DNA of 64,000 nucleotides from Tepidibacter sp. (GTDB lineage Bacteria; Bacillota; Clostridia; Peptostreptococcales; Peptostreptococcaceae): the NCBI RefSeq assembly GCF_025210165.1, contig NZ_JAOASI010000040.1:19844-83843 (forward strand), read 5' to 3'. Of this stretch, positions 16,510 through 26,220 are shown piece by piece. Position numbers and translations under genes: made by a program. The notes below the pieces were generated by a model. It made no database searches and was not told the DNA's origin. It was given only the letters and a program-made list of their open reading frames with translations. Positions within the stretch are counted from its first letter, which is position 1. Every line of letters begins with the position of its first letter.

Positions 16510-17298
16510 CTATAATATTATTTTTGCTTTTATTCTTAATCTTCCTTTTTTATTAACATCTCCTATATTAGATATTATACATCTTCCTTTTCCTCTTACA
16601 GATATTAATGAATTTGTATCTACCTTCTTTGAAACATTGTTTATAGGCTCATAATCTATATAAACCCTATTTGATGAAATAATTTTATTTGCCTCTTGTC
16701 TAGATATATTGTATATTGAAGATACAATACTATCAATCCTACTAGAAGAAACAGTAAAACTTATCTCTTTATACTTAATATCTACCTTCTTAATATCCGA
16801 TAGTGATATTTCTTTAACCGATATATTATTACGAGCTACCTTATTCATATTAAGGATTATGTAATCTTCTATATCATTTTTAACTACAACTTGACAAAAA
16901 TTTGTATGTATTAATATATCTCCTATTTTTTCTCTTTTTATACCAAGTCCGAGTATAGATCCTAAATAATCTTTATGAGATACCTCTTTGAACTTGAAGT
17001 TTCCCTCAATCGTCAAAGCACCTATAGGACATTCTAATTCTTCTTCAAATAAATAGTATGGATATATGTATATTACCTTTCTTTCAGATTCATCATATCC
17101 TCCACACACACTGTATTTTATATCATCTATAGAATTTAGTGCTGCTATAGAGTTTTTCAGCTCATATGGGTTTAAAAAATCTGTACATCTATAGTCGTGA
17201 TTTTTCAAAACACCTAAAGCCTTGTCTATAACCTTATATACAGTTTTTTTAAGATCTAAATCCTTTATATGGGAAGTTATTCTTTCTTTATCAATCAT
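16510..17298 (-). CDS. ylmH: YlmH, S4-domain RNA-binding protein
   Basis: A 262-residue protein. The N-terminal two thirds match the YlmH domain (ALGVLKNHDYRCTDFLNPYE near 29-48, CPIGALTIEGNFKF near 95). The S4 domain follows at about residues 182-245 (SSRIDSIVSSIYNISRQEAN ... VSKKVDTNSLISVRGKGR). Recent work on relatives links it to 50S ribosome quality control, where it binds peptidyl-tRNA complexes; the classic association with division comes from its place in the sepF cluster. It directly abuts ylmG. Confidence 0.9.
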   Translation of the reverse strand: MIDKERITSHIKDLDLKKTVYKVIDKALGVLKNHDYRCTDFLNPYELKNSIAALNSIDDIKYSVCGGYDESERKVIYIYPYYLFEEELECPIGALTIEGNFKFKEVSHKDYLGSILGLGIKREKIGDILIHTNFCQVVVKNDIEDYIILNMNKVARNNISVKEISLSDIKKVDIKYKEISFTVSSSRIDSIVSSIYNISRQEANKIISSNRVYIDYEPINNVSKKVDTNSLISVRGKGRCIISNIGDVNKKGRLRIKAKIIL

Positions 17299-17571
17299 TT
17301 ATAGCACCAAACGTATCATCCACATAATAAGTCCATGTATCCACCCTATTAAAAAATATGCTATTATAGGAGATAAATCAAATGGACCTGTATTTGTATA
17401 TCTGTATAAAAGCTCTCTTATAGGATAAAGTATCGGTTCCGTTACCCTATATACAAAATCTGTGAATTTAGAGTATTGTAAACTTGGCACAAAAGAAACC
17501 ACACACCTTATTATAATCATAATTTCTAAAAATCTAACAAAATACCCTAATGCTCTAATTATAATATACAT
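17299..17571 (-). CDS. ylmG: YlmG/YggT family membrane protein
   Basis: A 90-residue protein with two hydrophobic segments, about residues 3-24 and 62-85, separated by the conserved VTEPILYPIRELLYR loop typical of the YGGT family. Relatives affect division-site or nucleoid organisation in bacteria and plastids, but the molecular role is unclear. The ATG has an AAGGAG site. The stop is directly adjacent to the ylmH start. Confidence 0.9.
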   Translation of the reverse strand: MYIIIRALGYFVRFLEIMIIIRCVVSFVPSLQYSKFTDFVYRVTEPILYPIRELLYRYTNTGPFDLSPIIAYFLIGWIHGLIMWMIRLVL

Positions 17572-17586
17572 AAATAATTTCTCCTT

Positions 17587-18036
17587 TTAAACATTTTTTT
17601 GCCACGGAAATAATCCCTTATTTTCAAGTTCTTTTTTTATATTTCCATCAATGTCTATATTGCTAGGCGCTAATATAAAAATTCCTTTAGATACCTTTTG
17701 GATACTTCCATCAAGTGCATATACTGCACCACTTAGAAAATGAAATATATTCTTTATAAGCTCTAAGTCTTCTATATTTTCTAAGTTAACAACTACAGCC
17801 TTTCTATTTTTCAAGTTATCTACAATAGATGCCGCTTCATCATAATCTTGTGGTTCATGTATCATAACCTTCATTTGAGTAGTTGTATGTATATTTACTA
17901 TCTTATTATTAGGTTTTGAAGCTGGCTTTTGATTTAAATTAAGAATATCTTCTTCGTATTCTTCTTCTTCGTATTCTTCATACTCTTCTTCAAAACCCAT
18001 AAATTTCTTTACTTTATCTACAAATTTATCAGACAT
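17587..18036 (-). CDS. sepF: SepF, membrane anchor of FtsZ
   Basis: A 149-residue division protein that forms rings on the membrane and tethers FtsZ. An amphipathic N-terminal helix (MSDKFVDKVKKFMGF) binds membrane. An acidic linker with repeated EEYEE follows, and then the SepF core from about residue 50 (MKVMIHEPQDYDEAASIVDN ... VVNLENIEDLE) with FHFLSGAVYALDG near 110. In an organism where ftsA is missing from the division cluster, SepF may be the main FtsZ anchor. The ATG has a GGAGGGG site. It lies between yggS and ylmG. Confidence 0.95.
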   Translation of the reverse strand: MSDKFVDKVKKFMGFEEEYEEYEEEEYEEDILNLNQKPASKPNNKIVNIHTTTQMKVMIHEPQDYDEAASIVDNLKNRKAVVVNLENIEDLELIKNIFHFLSGAVYALDGSIQKVSKGIFILAPSNIDIDGNIKKELENKGLFPWQKNV

Positions 18037-18047
18037 GTTTGCCCCTC

Positions 18048-18749
18048 CTATTTCATGTAATTTCTTTTTCCAAATATAGAAGTTCCAACTCTTACCATAT
18101 TTGCTCCTTCTTCTATAGCTATTTTATAGTCGTTACTCATCCCCATAGATAAATACTTCATATCTACATTTCCTAGATTAAGTTCCTCTATTTCTTTCGA
18201 CATTTTTTTTATATCCTTAAAATATATTCTAACATCTTCTGGGCTATCAACATATGGTGCCATAGTCATAATTCCATTGATTTTTATATTTTTATACTTA
18301 CTAGATACAGTTTTTATAAAATCTATAACATCTTCCTTAAAAAGTCCATGCTTAGTTTCTTCTTTTGATATATTAACTTGAACCAAACAGTCCATAACCT
18401 TATTTATACTTTTGGCTCTTTTATTTATTTCTTCACACAAGGATATTCTATCTAAAGAATGAATCATGTCTGCTTTATCTATAATATACTTTACCTTATT
18501 AGTTTGTAGCGACCCTATAAGGTGCCATTTTACTCTATCCCCTATGACATCATATTTTCTTACAAGCTCTTGTGGCTTATTTTCTCCAACATGAGTTATT
18601 CCTAACCCTATCGCTTCTTCTATAATAGGTATATCTACCGTTTTCGTAACACCTATTAATATAATATCCTTTGGATTTACATTTGCTTTACTAGCAGAAT
18701 TATTTATCCCCCCTAATACTTCATCTAAATTTTGTTTTATGTAATCCAC
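18048..18749 (-). CDS. YggS-family PLP homeostasis protein
   Basis: A 233-residue TIM-barrel protein that binds pyridoxal phosphate and maintains its supply. The PLP lysine is in ILIGVTKT near residue 36. GENKPQELVRKYD near 77, WHLIGSLQTNKVKY near 95 and LSMGMSNDYKIAIEEG near 205 are the family blocks. The start is GTG, with AGGTAGGTG before it. It is 10 bases from sepF and follows the HlyD-like gene, an arrangement common in Firmicutes (ylmE-ylmF). Confidence 0.93.
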   Translation of the reverse strand: MDYIKQNLDEVLGGINNSASKANVNPKDIILIGVTKTVDIPIIEEAIGLGITHVGENKPQELVRKYDVIGDRVKWHLIGSLQTNKVKYIIDKADMIHSLDRISLCEEINKRAKSINKVMDCLVQVNISKEETKHGLFKEDVIDFIKTVSSKYKNIKINGIMTMAPYVDSPEDVRIYFKDIKKMSKEIEELNLGNVDMKYLSMGMSNDYKIAIEEGANMVRVGTSIFGKRNYMK

Positions 18750-18758
18750 TTTTTACAC

Positions 18759-20018
18759 CTACCTTATCTTTTGACCTTCTTTTATATTTTTAGGATTTAT
18801 AATAAGTTCATCATATAAATCAACAGTCTCTATTCTATTTTTCTTAATATCTGAGTAATCAAGTACTATATATTCATCATTTTCACCTAAAATACTCTTG
18901 AGTTCTTTAAAAATAGAACTTCCTGTTTCTGATAATATGTATACCCCTCTTTTTTCCTTTACTGTAATAACAGCTTCTTTAGGAATTTTTATACCACTTA
19001 TCTGTCTATATATGATATTAAAATCACAAACTCTCACATCATAAAAATCTACCTTTTCTTCATATACTTCAAGAATTGATATATTATTATTTTCATCTTT
19101 ATATAGATTCTTAACTTTAGCATTAAATACTTGTCCATCTTTTCTAACTTTTAAATTTGTACCTATTTTCAAATGACTACTTTCTTTTTCATCAAGAACT
19201 ACAGCTATATACCATATATGGTTATTTATTATCTTTCCTATAGGATCTCCTACACCTACTTTGTCATTCTTCTTTATCCTGTTTTCTTTATTTTTAACTG
19301 CCAAAAGATACTTTGAATTCAAATGCTCTATACTAGATAATTTAAGAATATCTTCATATTCATCTTGATTAAAGGATATAACACCTGATTCTTGTGCAAA
19401 AACACTTTGAACTGAAGAATTTAATTTATTTTCTATTTTAAATTTTTCTTTTTCTAAAGTCTTTATATTTTTGCCAATAATACTTTTTTCTCCCCATATT
19501 AAACTTTTCTTATCTATAGCTTCTAGTAATTCCTCTTTCAAGTTTTGTATATTCTCTATATCCGAATTCATAAGATTAGTTTTAATTTCTTCTCTCAATC
19601 TTTTCGTTGTCACATCTATTTTGTATATATCACTTTTAAGTATCTCTTCATTTCTATTAGATTTTATACTCTCTATTCTTCTATTTATAGTGTCAAGTTT
19701 CTCTTTTTCTTGAAGATTAACTTCCCCACTTTGTATTTCAGCTATTTTTTTATTTTTAGGAACTCTTTTACCCTCCTGAACTAAGTAATCTATATTTCCC
19801 TTAGATTGTGACAGTATTATTTGTTCATCTTTTATTATAACCCCTTGCTTGTTTATAGATTCTACTAAATCACCATACTCTACAGTTTCAACCTGTACTG
19901 TATAGCTGGTCATATTATTTAAAAGTTTAACAAATATATAACCAATAACACCAAGTATTATTAAGTAATTGTATTTAATTTTCAATTTCTTACGCTTTAT
20001 CTTTTTTCTCTTATTCAC
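18759..20018 (-). CDS. HlyD-like membrane fusion/adaptor protein
   Basis: A 419-residue protein with one N-terminal membrane segment (about residues 18-35). Next come a lipoyl-like half (GNIDYLVQEGKRVPKNKKIAEI), a long coiled coil of roughly residues 95-205, the second half (GVISFNQDEYED ... VGVGDPIGKII) and a beta barrel with IKIPKEAVITVKEKRGVYIL. This is the HlyD/RND adaptor layout. No transporter gene is next to it. I place the start at GTG 20018, five bases from GAGGTGG; the frame is open to a TTG at 20090 without a convincing site. It lies just ahead of yggS-sepF, hinting at a role with the envelope. Confidence 0.8.
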   Translation of the reverse strand: MNKRKKIKRKKLKIKYNYLIILGVIGYIFVKLLNNMTSYTVQVETVEYGDLVESINKQGVIIKDEQIILSQSKGNIDYLVQEGKRVPKNKKIAEIQSGEVNLQEKEKLDTINRRIESIKSNRNEEILKSDIYKIDVTTKRLREEIKTNLMNSDIENIQNLKEELLEAIDKKSLIWGEKSIIGKNIKTLEKEKFKIENKLNSSVQSVFAQESGVISFNQDEYEDILKLSSIEHLNSKYLLAVKNKENRIKKNDKVGVGDPIGKIINNHIWYIAVVLDEKESSHLKIGTNLKVRKDGQVFNAKVKNLYKDENNNISILEVYEEKVDFYDVRVCDFNIIYRQISGIKIPKEAVITVKEKRGVYILSETGSSIFKELKSILGENDEYIVLDYSDIKKNRIETVDLYDELIINPKNIKEGQKIR

Positions 20019-20213
20019 AGAGTCCACCTCTATATAAATTAATAATTCTTCAAAAATATTATTTATCCTTTTTATATTCGACATATCCAATTATTATATA
20101 TTTTGTTATTTAATACTATATAATAATTCACTTCGTATGTTTACAAAAAAAATAGGGTCAAAAACACACCCCTCCTTAATTATTAGATTATATCAACAAC
20201 TACCTAAAAGTCA

Positions 20214-20244
20214 AGAAAAAAAGAGGCTTTATAAAGCCTCTTTT
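20214..20244 (-). terminator. Terminator of spoIVA
   Basis: AAAGAGGCTTTA and TAAAGCCTCTTT form a perfect palindrome, with TTTTT following on the minus strand, ten bases past the spoIVA stop. Confidence 0.9.
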
Positions 20245-20253
20245 GTTTAATCA

Positions 20254-21729
20254 TTATAATATTATAGTTATTAAATTAGCACTACCTTCATTTATTATTT
20301 TTTGAAGTGTTTTTTGCATTTTCACTCTTACATCTTCTGGCATCATAAACAGCTTGTTCTGAAGTTGCTCTTTAACTAAATCATGCAATGATTTTCCAAA
20401 CATATTTGATTGCCATATTTGCTCTGGATTTTCTTCAAATCCTTCTAGAAGGTATTTAACCAGTTCTTCACCCTGTTTTTCAGTTCCAACAACAGGAGAT
20501 ACCTCTGTAGTTATATCTGCTCTAATCAAGTGAATAGATGGTGCTTTAGCTCTTAACTTAACTCCATATTGATTCCCTTTTTTAACTTTTTCAGGAGTAT
20601 CAAGAGTTAACTCTTCTAATGATGGAGGTACTAATCCATATCCTTTATCTCTAACATCATTTAATGCAATCTCTACCTTATCATATTCTGATTTAACCTT
20701 AGATAATTTAGATATAAGGCTCAGTAGTTGATGTTCCCCATCAATTCTAAATCCACTCTTTTCCTCTAATACATTATAGAATAAATCTTGTTTTGTATCT
20801 AACTTAATATTTACTATTCCTTCTCCAAGTCCAACGTCATCTAATTCACATTTATCTAAAAATTCAATACCTTCAAATCTATTAACAATATTTTTAACAT
20901 CTCTTATTTTTCCTACATCATCAAGACTTTCTTTAATACTCTTTATAATATCATTTTTTATCCAATGATTTTTTTCAAGTCCTTCTACCCATTTTGGTAA
21001 ATTTATATTTATTTCTCTAAGTGGAAAATCAAATAATATAGTTTCCATAACATTTTCAACATCCTCTAAATCCATATTAAGTATGTCAAGAGGTAATACA
21101 GGCATATCATATTTGTCTTCCAACTCATTTTTTAATTCTAGTGTTTTTTCATCCTTAGGTGTTCTTGTATTTAAAATAATACTGAATGGCTTATTTAATT
21201 CTTTTAATTCATTTATAACTCTTTCTTCTGATGTTACATAACTGTTTCTATCTATTCCTGTGACACTTCCATCTGTAAGCATTACAACTCCAATTGTAGA
21301 ATGCTCTTTTATTACTTTCTTAGTTCCTATTTCAGCTGCCATTTCAAAAGGTATCTGTTTTTCCATCCAAGGAGTAGATACCATTCTTTCTTTTCCTTCT
21401 TCTTCATGTCCCAATGCTCCATCAACTAAGTATCCTACACAATCAACCATTCTAATTTTCATTCTAAGCTTATCTTTAACCTTTATTTCTATTCCATCTG
21501 CTGGTACAAATTTAGGCTCAACAGTCATTATAGTTTTTCCTGTTCCACTTTGAGGTAATTCATCCTTAGTTCGCTCTTTTTTATAGTCATTATCAATATT
21601 AGGTATTACTAAAAGCTCCATAAATCTTTTTATAAATGTAGATTTACCAGTTCTAACAGGACCTACTACACCTATGTATATATCTCCTTGAGTTCTTCTA
21701 GATATATCTTCATATATATTACTCTTCAT
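20254..21729 (-). CDS. spoIVA: SpoIVA, spore coat basement ATPase
   Basis: A 491-residue protein made in the mother cell that hydrolyses ATP to polymerise on the forespore surface and anchor the coat. The Walker A loop is GPVRTGKST near residue 21. MVDCVGYLVDGALGHEE near 95 carries the Walker B/switch region, and the N-terminal MKSNIYEDISRRTQGDIYIG is nearly invariant. The start at 21729 is chosen for its GGGGGG site and because it gives a length close to that of the B. subtilis protein (492); the frame is open 15 codons further. It is a single gene, expected under SigE; I could not confirm a SigE promoter by eye. Confidence 0.97.
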   Translation of the reverse strand: MKSNIYEDISRRTQGDIYIGVVGPVRTGKSTFIKRFMELLVIPNIDNDYKKERTKDELPQSGTGKTIMTVEPKFVPADGIEIKVKDKLRMKIRMVDCVGYLVDGALGHEEEGKERMVSTPWMEKQIPFEMAAEIGTKKVIKEHSTIGVVMLTDGSVTGIDRNSYVTSEERVINELKELNKPFSIILNTRTPKDEKTLELKNELEDKYDMPVLPLDILNMDLEDVENVMETILFDFPLREININLPKWVEGLEKNHWIKNDIIKSIKESLDDVGKIRDVKNIVNRFEGIEFLDKCELDDVGLGEGIVNIKLDTKQDLFYNVLEEKSGFRIDGEHQLLSLISKLSKVKSEYDKVEIALNDVRDKGYGLVPPSLEELTLDTPEKVKKGNQYGVKLRAKAPSIHLIRADITTEVSPVVGTEKQGEELVKYLLEGFEENPEQIWQSNMFGKSLHDLVKEQLQNKLFMMPEDVRVKMQKTLQKIINEGSANLITIIL

Positions 21730-21792
21730 AATTATCCCCCCCGCATAAAATTTCTTAATAAATATATATTTCAAAAATGCAAGTTTTATTAC

Positions 21793-21828
21793 AAAAAAAG
21801 AAAACTAAACTTTTAAAGTTTAGTTTTC
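21793..21828 (-). terminator. Terminator of gpsA, overlapping its stop
   Basis: GAAAACTAAACTTT and AAAGTTTAGTTTTC pair around one base and include the gpsA stop codon; seven T residues follow on the minus strand. Confidence 0.85.
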
Positions 21829-22836
21829 ATCCATAGCCACTTCTTCCATTTCATGAGTTTTACTTCTTAACATAAGATTTATAACAGATTCTTTTACTTC
21901 ATTATCTTCATATAAAACTTTATATATCTCATTAGTTATTGGCATATCTATATTATATTTTTTAGATAGATTATAAGCTGACTCAGTTGCTCGTATTCCC
22001 TCAACTACCATTTTAATTTCATCAAGAGTTTCTTCTAATGTTTTACCTTGACCTATAAGTATACCAGCTCTTCTATTTCTACTGTGCATACTAGTACAAG
22101 TAACTATCAAATCTCCTATACCCGAAAGTCCTGAGAAAGTACTCGATCTTGCACCCATAGCCATACCCAGTCTTCCTATTTCTCTAATACCTCTTGTCAT
22201 TAAAGCCGCCTTTGTGTTATCTCCATATCCAAGTCCATCACAAATTCCTGCTCCAAAGGCTATTATATTTTTAAGAGTTCCTCCAAGTTCAACTCCTATA
22301 ACATCAGGATTTGTATATACTCTAAATTTAGGATTTATAAATGTATCTTGAACATATTCAGCAATCCTCATATCTTCTGATGCCACAGTTACAGTAGTAG
22401 GCATATCTTTAGATACCTCTTCTGCATGAGATGGACCTGATAAAATAGCATAAGGATTATTTGGAAGTTCTTCCTTAACCACTTCAGACATTCTAAGGTT
22501 AGTACCTTTTTCAAATCCTTTTGCAACATTTACTATAATTTGATCATCTTCAACATAATCTTTTATAGATTTTAATACTCCTCTTACCCCTTGAGATGCT
22601 ACTCCTAAAACTATTATTTTAGCTTTATCAACAGCATCTTTAAGATTAGTAGTCATCTTTATATTATTTGGCATCACTATACCTGGAAGATACTTGATAT
22701 TTTCTCTAGTCTTTATCATGCTCTCATATTGCTCTTTGTTTCTCATATAAAGATTTACTTCATATCCCTTTTTAGATAATAAAATAGCAAGAGCACTTCC
22801 CCAACTACCTGCTCCTAATACACAAATTTTTTCCAT
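21820..22836 (-). CDS. gpsA: Glycerol-3-phosphate dehydrogenase [NAD(P)+]
   Basis: A 338-residue cytosolic enzyme that reduces dihydroxyacetone phosphate to sn-glycerol 3-phosphate for phospholipid synthesis. The Rossmann motif GAGSWGSALAILL is at residues 8-20. The active-site lysine is in GVELGGTLKNIIAFGAGI near 190, and the substrate block SGIGDLIVTCTS ... SRNRRAG near 245. The next gene, plsY, uses the product. The ATG has a GAAGGTG site. It ends the der-plsY-gpsA run with a terminator. Confidence 0.97.
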   Translation of the reverse strand: MEKICVLGAGSWGSALAILLSKKGYEVNLYMRNKEQYESMIKTRENIKYLPGIVMPNNIKMTTNLKDAVDKAKIIVLGVASQGVRGVLKSIKDYVEDDQIIVNVAKGFEKGTNLRMSEVVKEELPNNPYAILSGPSHAEEVSKDMPTTVTVASEDMRIAEYVQDTFINPKFRVYTNPDVIGVELGGTLKNIIAFGAGICDGLGYGDNTKAALMTRGIREIGRLGMAMGARSSTFSGLSGIGDLIVTCTSMHSRNRRAGILIGQGKTLEETLDEIKMVVEGIRATESAYNLSKKYNIDMPITNEIYKVLYEDNEVKESVINLMLRSKTHEMEEVAMDEN

Positions 22837-22853
22837 AAAAACACCTTCTAACT

Positions 22854-23447
22854 CTATTTTATTTGAACCTTTTGACCTATCTTTCTCTCTTTACCCTTAA
22901 TAAGTCTTTTTATGTTTTCTCTATGAGTAAATAAAATTAAAATCATCAAAATAATAGAAACTATGAATTCGTTTTTATCTATGAAAAACATTAAAAACGG
23001 AAGTGTGCATATCCCAAGCATAGAGCCTAAAGATACATATCTAGTAATATAAATAATCGTTATTCCAACTAATACACATATTATAGCTTGTAAAGGATTA
23101 AGAAACATAATAGCTCCAATGGTAGTTGCTACTCCTTTACCTCCTCTAAATTTCAGTACAACAGGCCAATCATGACCTAAGACAACAAATATAGCACATA
23201 TTAAGGCTGTATCTTTACCACCCATCTTAAAACCTATATATGAAGCTAAAAACCCCTTTAAAGCATCTCCTAAAAATGTAATTAACGCAGCTTTTTTACC
23301 CAAAGTTCTAAGTACATTAGTAGTACCTGCATTTCCAGATCCATGATTTCTAATGTCTATTTTTGCAATAGTCTTTCCTAAAATATAAGATGTTGAAATA
23401 TTCCCTAAGAAATAAGAAATTAAAGCAGCTATAAAATAAGTATTCAT
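22854..23447 (-). CDS. plsY: Glycerol-3-phosphate acyltransferase PlsY
   Basis: A 197-residue membrane enzyme that transfers an acyl group from acyl-phosphate to glycerol 3-phosphate, the first step of phosphatidic acid synthesis. Five hydrophobic segments are visible. The three conserved loops are present: SGNAGTTNVLR near residues 37-47, GHDWPVVLKFRGGKGVATT near 91-109, and the later HRENIKRLIKGKE near 173. The gene is six bases from der and 17 from gpsA, so enzyme and substrate supplier are co-transcribed. Confidence 0.97.
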   Translation of the reverse strand: MNTYFIAALISYFLGNISTSYILGKTIAKIDIRNHGSGNAGTTNVLRTLGKKAALITFLGDALKGFLASYIGFKMGGKDTALICAIFVVLGHDWPVVLKFRGGKGVATTIGAIMFLNPLQAIICVLVGITIIYITRYVSLGSMLGICTLPFLMFFIDKNEFIVSIILMILILFTHRENIKRLIKGKERKIGQKVQIK

Positions 23448-23452
23448 ATTAT

Positions 23453-24775
23453 CTATCTCTTCCTTTCTTTTTCTTTATAATTAAACCTAACAGGAGTTCC
23501 TTCAAATCCAAAATTCTCTCTTATTTTATTTTCTAAATATCTTTGATAAGAGAAATGTGTAAGCTCTTTATCATTTATAAATAAAGTAAATTTAGGTGGC
23601 TTAATACCTGTTTGAGTTGCATAATAAATTCTAAGTCTTTTACCTTTATCAGAAGGTGGCTGATTTAAAAGCACAGCTTCTCCTATTACATCATTTAAGG
23701 TTCCAGTCTGAATTCTTTTTGAAGCCTCATTTGAAATATATTTAACTTTAGGAAGTACAGTATTCATTCTTTGATTTGTCTTTGCTGATACAAATATTAT
23801 CGGAGCATACAACATAAATGGAAACTTAGCTCTTATATCATGTATGTAATTATTCATAGTTTTATTATCTTTTTCTATTAAATCCCACTTATTAATTACT
23901 AGTATGCAAGCCTTACCTTCATCATGTGCAATACCTGCAACCTTAGTATCTTGCTCTGTAACGCCCTGAGTAGCATCTATCACTATAAGAGAAACATCTG
24001 CTCTTTCAACTGCTGTAATAGATCTTATAACACTATATTTTTCTATATTCTCATTCACTTTACTTCTTTTTCTAAGACCCGCAGTATCTATTAATAAATA
24101 CTTATCATCTCCATCTTCAAAGTAAGTATCTATAGCATCTCTTGTAGTACCAGCTATTGGACTTACTATCACTCTTTCCTCTCCTAGTATATTATTAAGT
24201 ATAGAAGACTTACCTGCATTTGGTTTTCCAACTATAGCTACTTTAATTACATCTGGATCATACTCAGTATCTAGTCCTTCTGGAAAATTATCAACAACCT
24301 CATCTAATAAATCTCCTATTCCAAGACCTATTGAAGCAGATATTTCTATTGGGTCTCCAAATCCTAATTCATAAAAATCGTAAAAATGTTCTGATTTATC
24401 CTTGTTATCTACTTTATTTACGACTAATAGTACAGGCTTTTTTGTCTTTCTAAGCATTTGGGCTACTTCTCTATCATCATTTGTAAGTCCAACTTTTCCA
24501 TCTACTACAAATAAAATTACATGAGCCATATCCATAGCAAGCTCAGCCTGAGTTCTCATTTGAGATACTATTATATCTTCAGTATCAGGCTCAATTCCAC
24601 CTGTATCTATCAAAGTATAATATTTATTTAGCCATTCTCCCTCTGCATAAATCCTATCTCTAGTTACTCCTGGTGTATCTTCTACTATTGCAATTCTCTT
24701 ACCTACTAATTTATTGAATAATGTTGATTTACCAACATTAGGTCTTCCAACCACTGCAACTATTGGTTTACTCAT
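23453..24775 (-). CDS. der: Der (EngA), double-GTPase for 50S ribosome assembly
   Basis: A 440-residue protein with two tandem GTPase domains. G1 loops are GRPNVGKST near residue 11 and GKPNAGKSS near 183. DTGG and DTAG are the G3 motifs, and NKVD and NKWD the G4 motifs. A KH-like C-terminal domain (from about 350) ends in FGFEGTPVRFNYKEKER, typical of Der. It acts in late 50S subunit assembly. The ATG has an AGGGAG site. It follows the DUF512 gene by 21 bases. Confidence 0.97.
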   Translation of the reverse strand: MSKPIVAVVGRPNVGKSTLFNKLVGKRIAIVEDTPGVTRDRIYAEGEWLNKYYTLIDTGGIEPDTEDIIVSQMRTQAELAMDMAHVILFVVDGKVGLTNDDREVAQMLRKTKKPVLLVVNKVDNKDKSEHFYDFYELGFGDPIEISASIGLGIGDLLDEVVDNFPEGLDTEYDPDVIKVAIVGKPNAGKSSILNNILGEERVIVSPIAGTTRDAIDTYFEDGDDKYLLIDTAGLRKRSKVNENIEKYSVIRSITAVERADVSLIVIDATQGVTEQDTKVAGIAHDEGKACILVINKWDLIEKDNKTMNNYIHDIRAKFPFMLYAPIIFVSAKTNQRMNTVLPKVKYISNEASKRIQTGTLNDVIGEAVLLNQPPSDKGKRLRIYYATQTGIKPPKFTLFINDKELTHFSYQRYLENKIRENFGFEGTPVRFNYKEKERKR

Positions 24776-24796
24776 TTTTTATTACTCCCTTTCTAT

Positions 24797-26125
24797 TTAC
24801 TTTATTAGTTTTTTTACAAAGTCTGCACCTTCATTTTTAGCTGCATCTATTTTTATATTTAATTTCTTTTCAAGCTCATCAAGTGTTATATTATCTAAAA
24901 ATACATCTTCATCCGATTTTAACATTGCCTTAGGTATTATAAGCTTGTCTCCAAGATTTTTATCCTTTAACTGATTTATTATATCAGTTGCCGTTATAAG
25001 ACCTGATACAGTTATTGTATGGCCAAAATAATCATTATTTATATTATATACATTTATTTTAAGATTTTGTACATTACTCATAACTTTTGATGAAACCTTT
25101 TTTATAAATGCATAAGCAGATTTTCCAGTTGCAATAGACACTGTTCTTTGCTTTTTTAATCTAACAAAAGTTTTTTGAAGATAATCGTCTATTTCCCTTT
25201 CAAGCTTGCAAATAAGACCTACTCCATTTTCTATTTGAACAAAGCCTTCATACGCTTCATAAGAAGGTATTTTTTTTTGAGCCATAACATAAAATTCATC
25301 TGATAAAAAAACAAATCTAGTCCTTATATTATCAAGTGATTTTTGTTGAAATTTATGTATGAAATCTATAACCTCTAATGAAGAATCTCTATTGTATATT
25401 TTTGCCTCAAATAATCCTTCTCTATACTTAGTAAGTCCAATAGGAACCACAGCAACACTTCTTACATGAGGATGTAGCTTAGATAAATCATTAAGAGTTC
25501 TATGTAGATTTTCCCCATCATTTACATCAGGACATAAAACTATCTGAGCATTCATTTCTATTCCTGCATCTGCTAACCTCTTCATTATACCATATAACTT
25601 ACCTGCATTTTTATTATTTAGCATCTTTACTCTAAGATCTGGATTAGTTGTATGTACAGATATATTAACAGGACTTATTCTATATTGTATCATTTTTTGT
25701 ATATCATCTTCACTCATATTTGTAAGAGTTATAAAGTTCCCTTGTAAAAATGAAAGCCTTGAATCATCATCTTTAAAGTAAAGAGTTTCTCTCATCCCTT
25801 TTGGAAGCTGATCTATAAAACAAAATATACATTTATTTCTGCAACTTTTAGCTCTATCTATTATAGGATTTATAAATTCAATCCCTAAATCCTCATCATA
25901 TTCCTTTTCTATTTCATATATATATACTTGTCCATCCTTCTTTTGTATCTTAACTTCAAGATATTCATCAGCTATAAAAAACTTATATTCTATAATGTCT
26001 TCTATTTTTTTATCATTTATACTTAAAAGTATATCTCCAACCTCAATATCTAATTCCTCTGCTATACTTCCTTTATTAACAACACTTATAATATTTTGAA
26101 TTTCTTCAATGTTTTTTAGTTCCAA
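24797..26125 (-). CDS. DUF512 / PDZ-domain radical-SAM-like iron-sulfur protein
   Basis: A 442-residue protein with a PDZ-like N-terminus (IISVVNKGSIAEELDIEVGD ... KIEDIIEYKF). A radical SAM-like segment follows with CRNKCIFCFIDQLPKGMRE near residue 92, in which three cysteines could hold a 4Fe-4S cluster, and NFITLTNM. The DUF512 C-terminal half follows (VRSVAVVPIGLTKYREGL near 220). The family often lies upstream of der, as here. Its reaction is not known. The start is a TTG near a GTGGTGAT site. Cys spacing differs slightly from the canonical CxxxCxxC but fits this family. Confidence 0.87.
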   Translation of the reverse strand: MELKNIEEIQNIISVVNKGSIAEELDIEVGDILLSINDKKIEDIIEYKFFIADEYLEVKIQKKDGQVYIYEIEKEYDEDLGIEFINPIIDRAKSCRNKCIFCFIDQLPKGMRETLYFKDDDSRLSFLQGNFITLTNMSEDDIQKMIQYRISPVNISVHTTNPDLRVKMLNNKNAGKLYGIMKRLADAGIEMNAQIVLCPDVNDGENLHRTLNDLSKLHPHVRSVAVVPIGLTKYREGLFEAKIYNRDSSLEVIDFIHKFQQKSLDNIRTRFVFLSDEFYVMAQKKIPSYEAYEGFVQIENGVGLICKLEREIDDYLQKTFVRLKKQRTVSIATGKSAYAFIKKVSSKVMSNVQNLKINVYNINNDYFGHTITVSGLITATDIINQLKDKNLGDKLIIPKAMLKSDEDVFLDNITLDELEKKLNIKIDAAKNEGADFVKKLIK

Positions 26126-26220
26126 ATAACATCACCACTCTTTTAAATAATATATCACGTTATATTATCACGTATTCAATTAAATAGTCAAGATAACAAA
26201 GGCACCTTTAATTAGGCACC

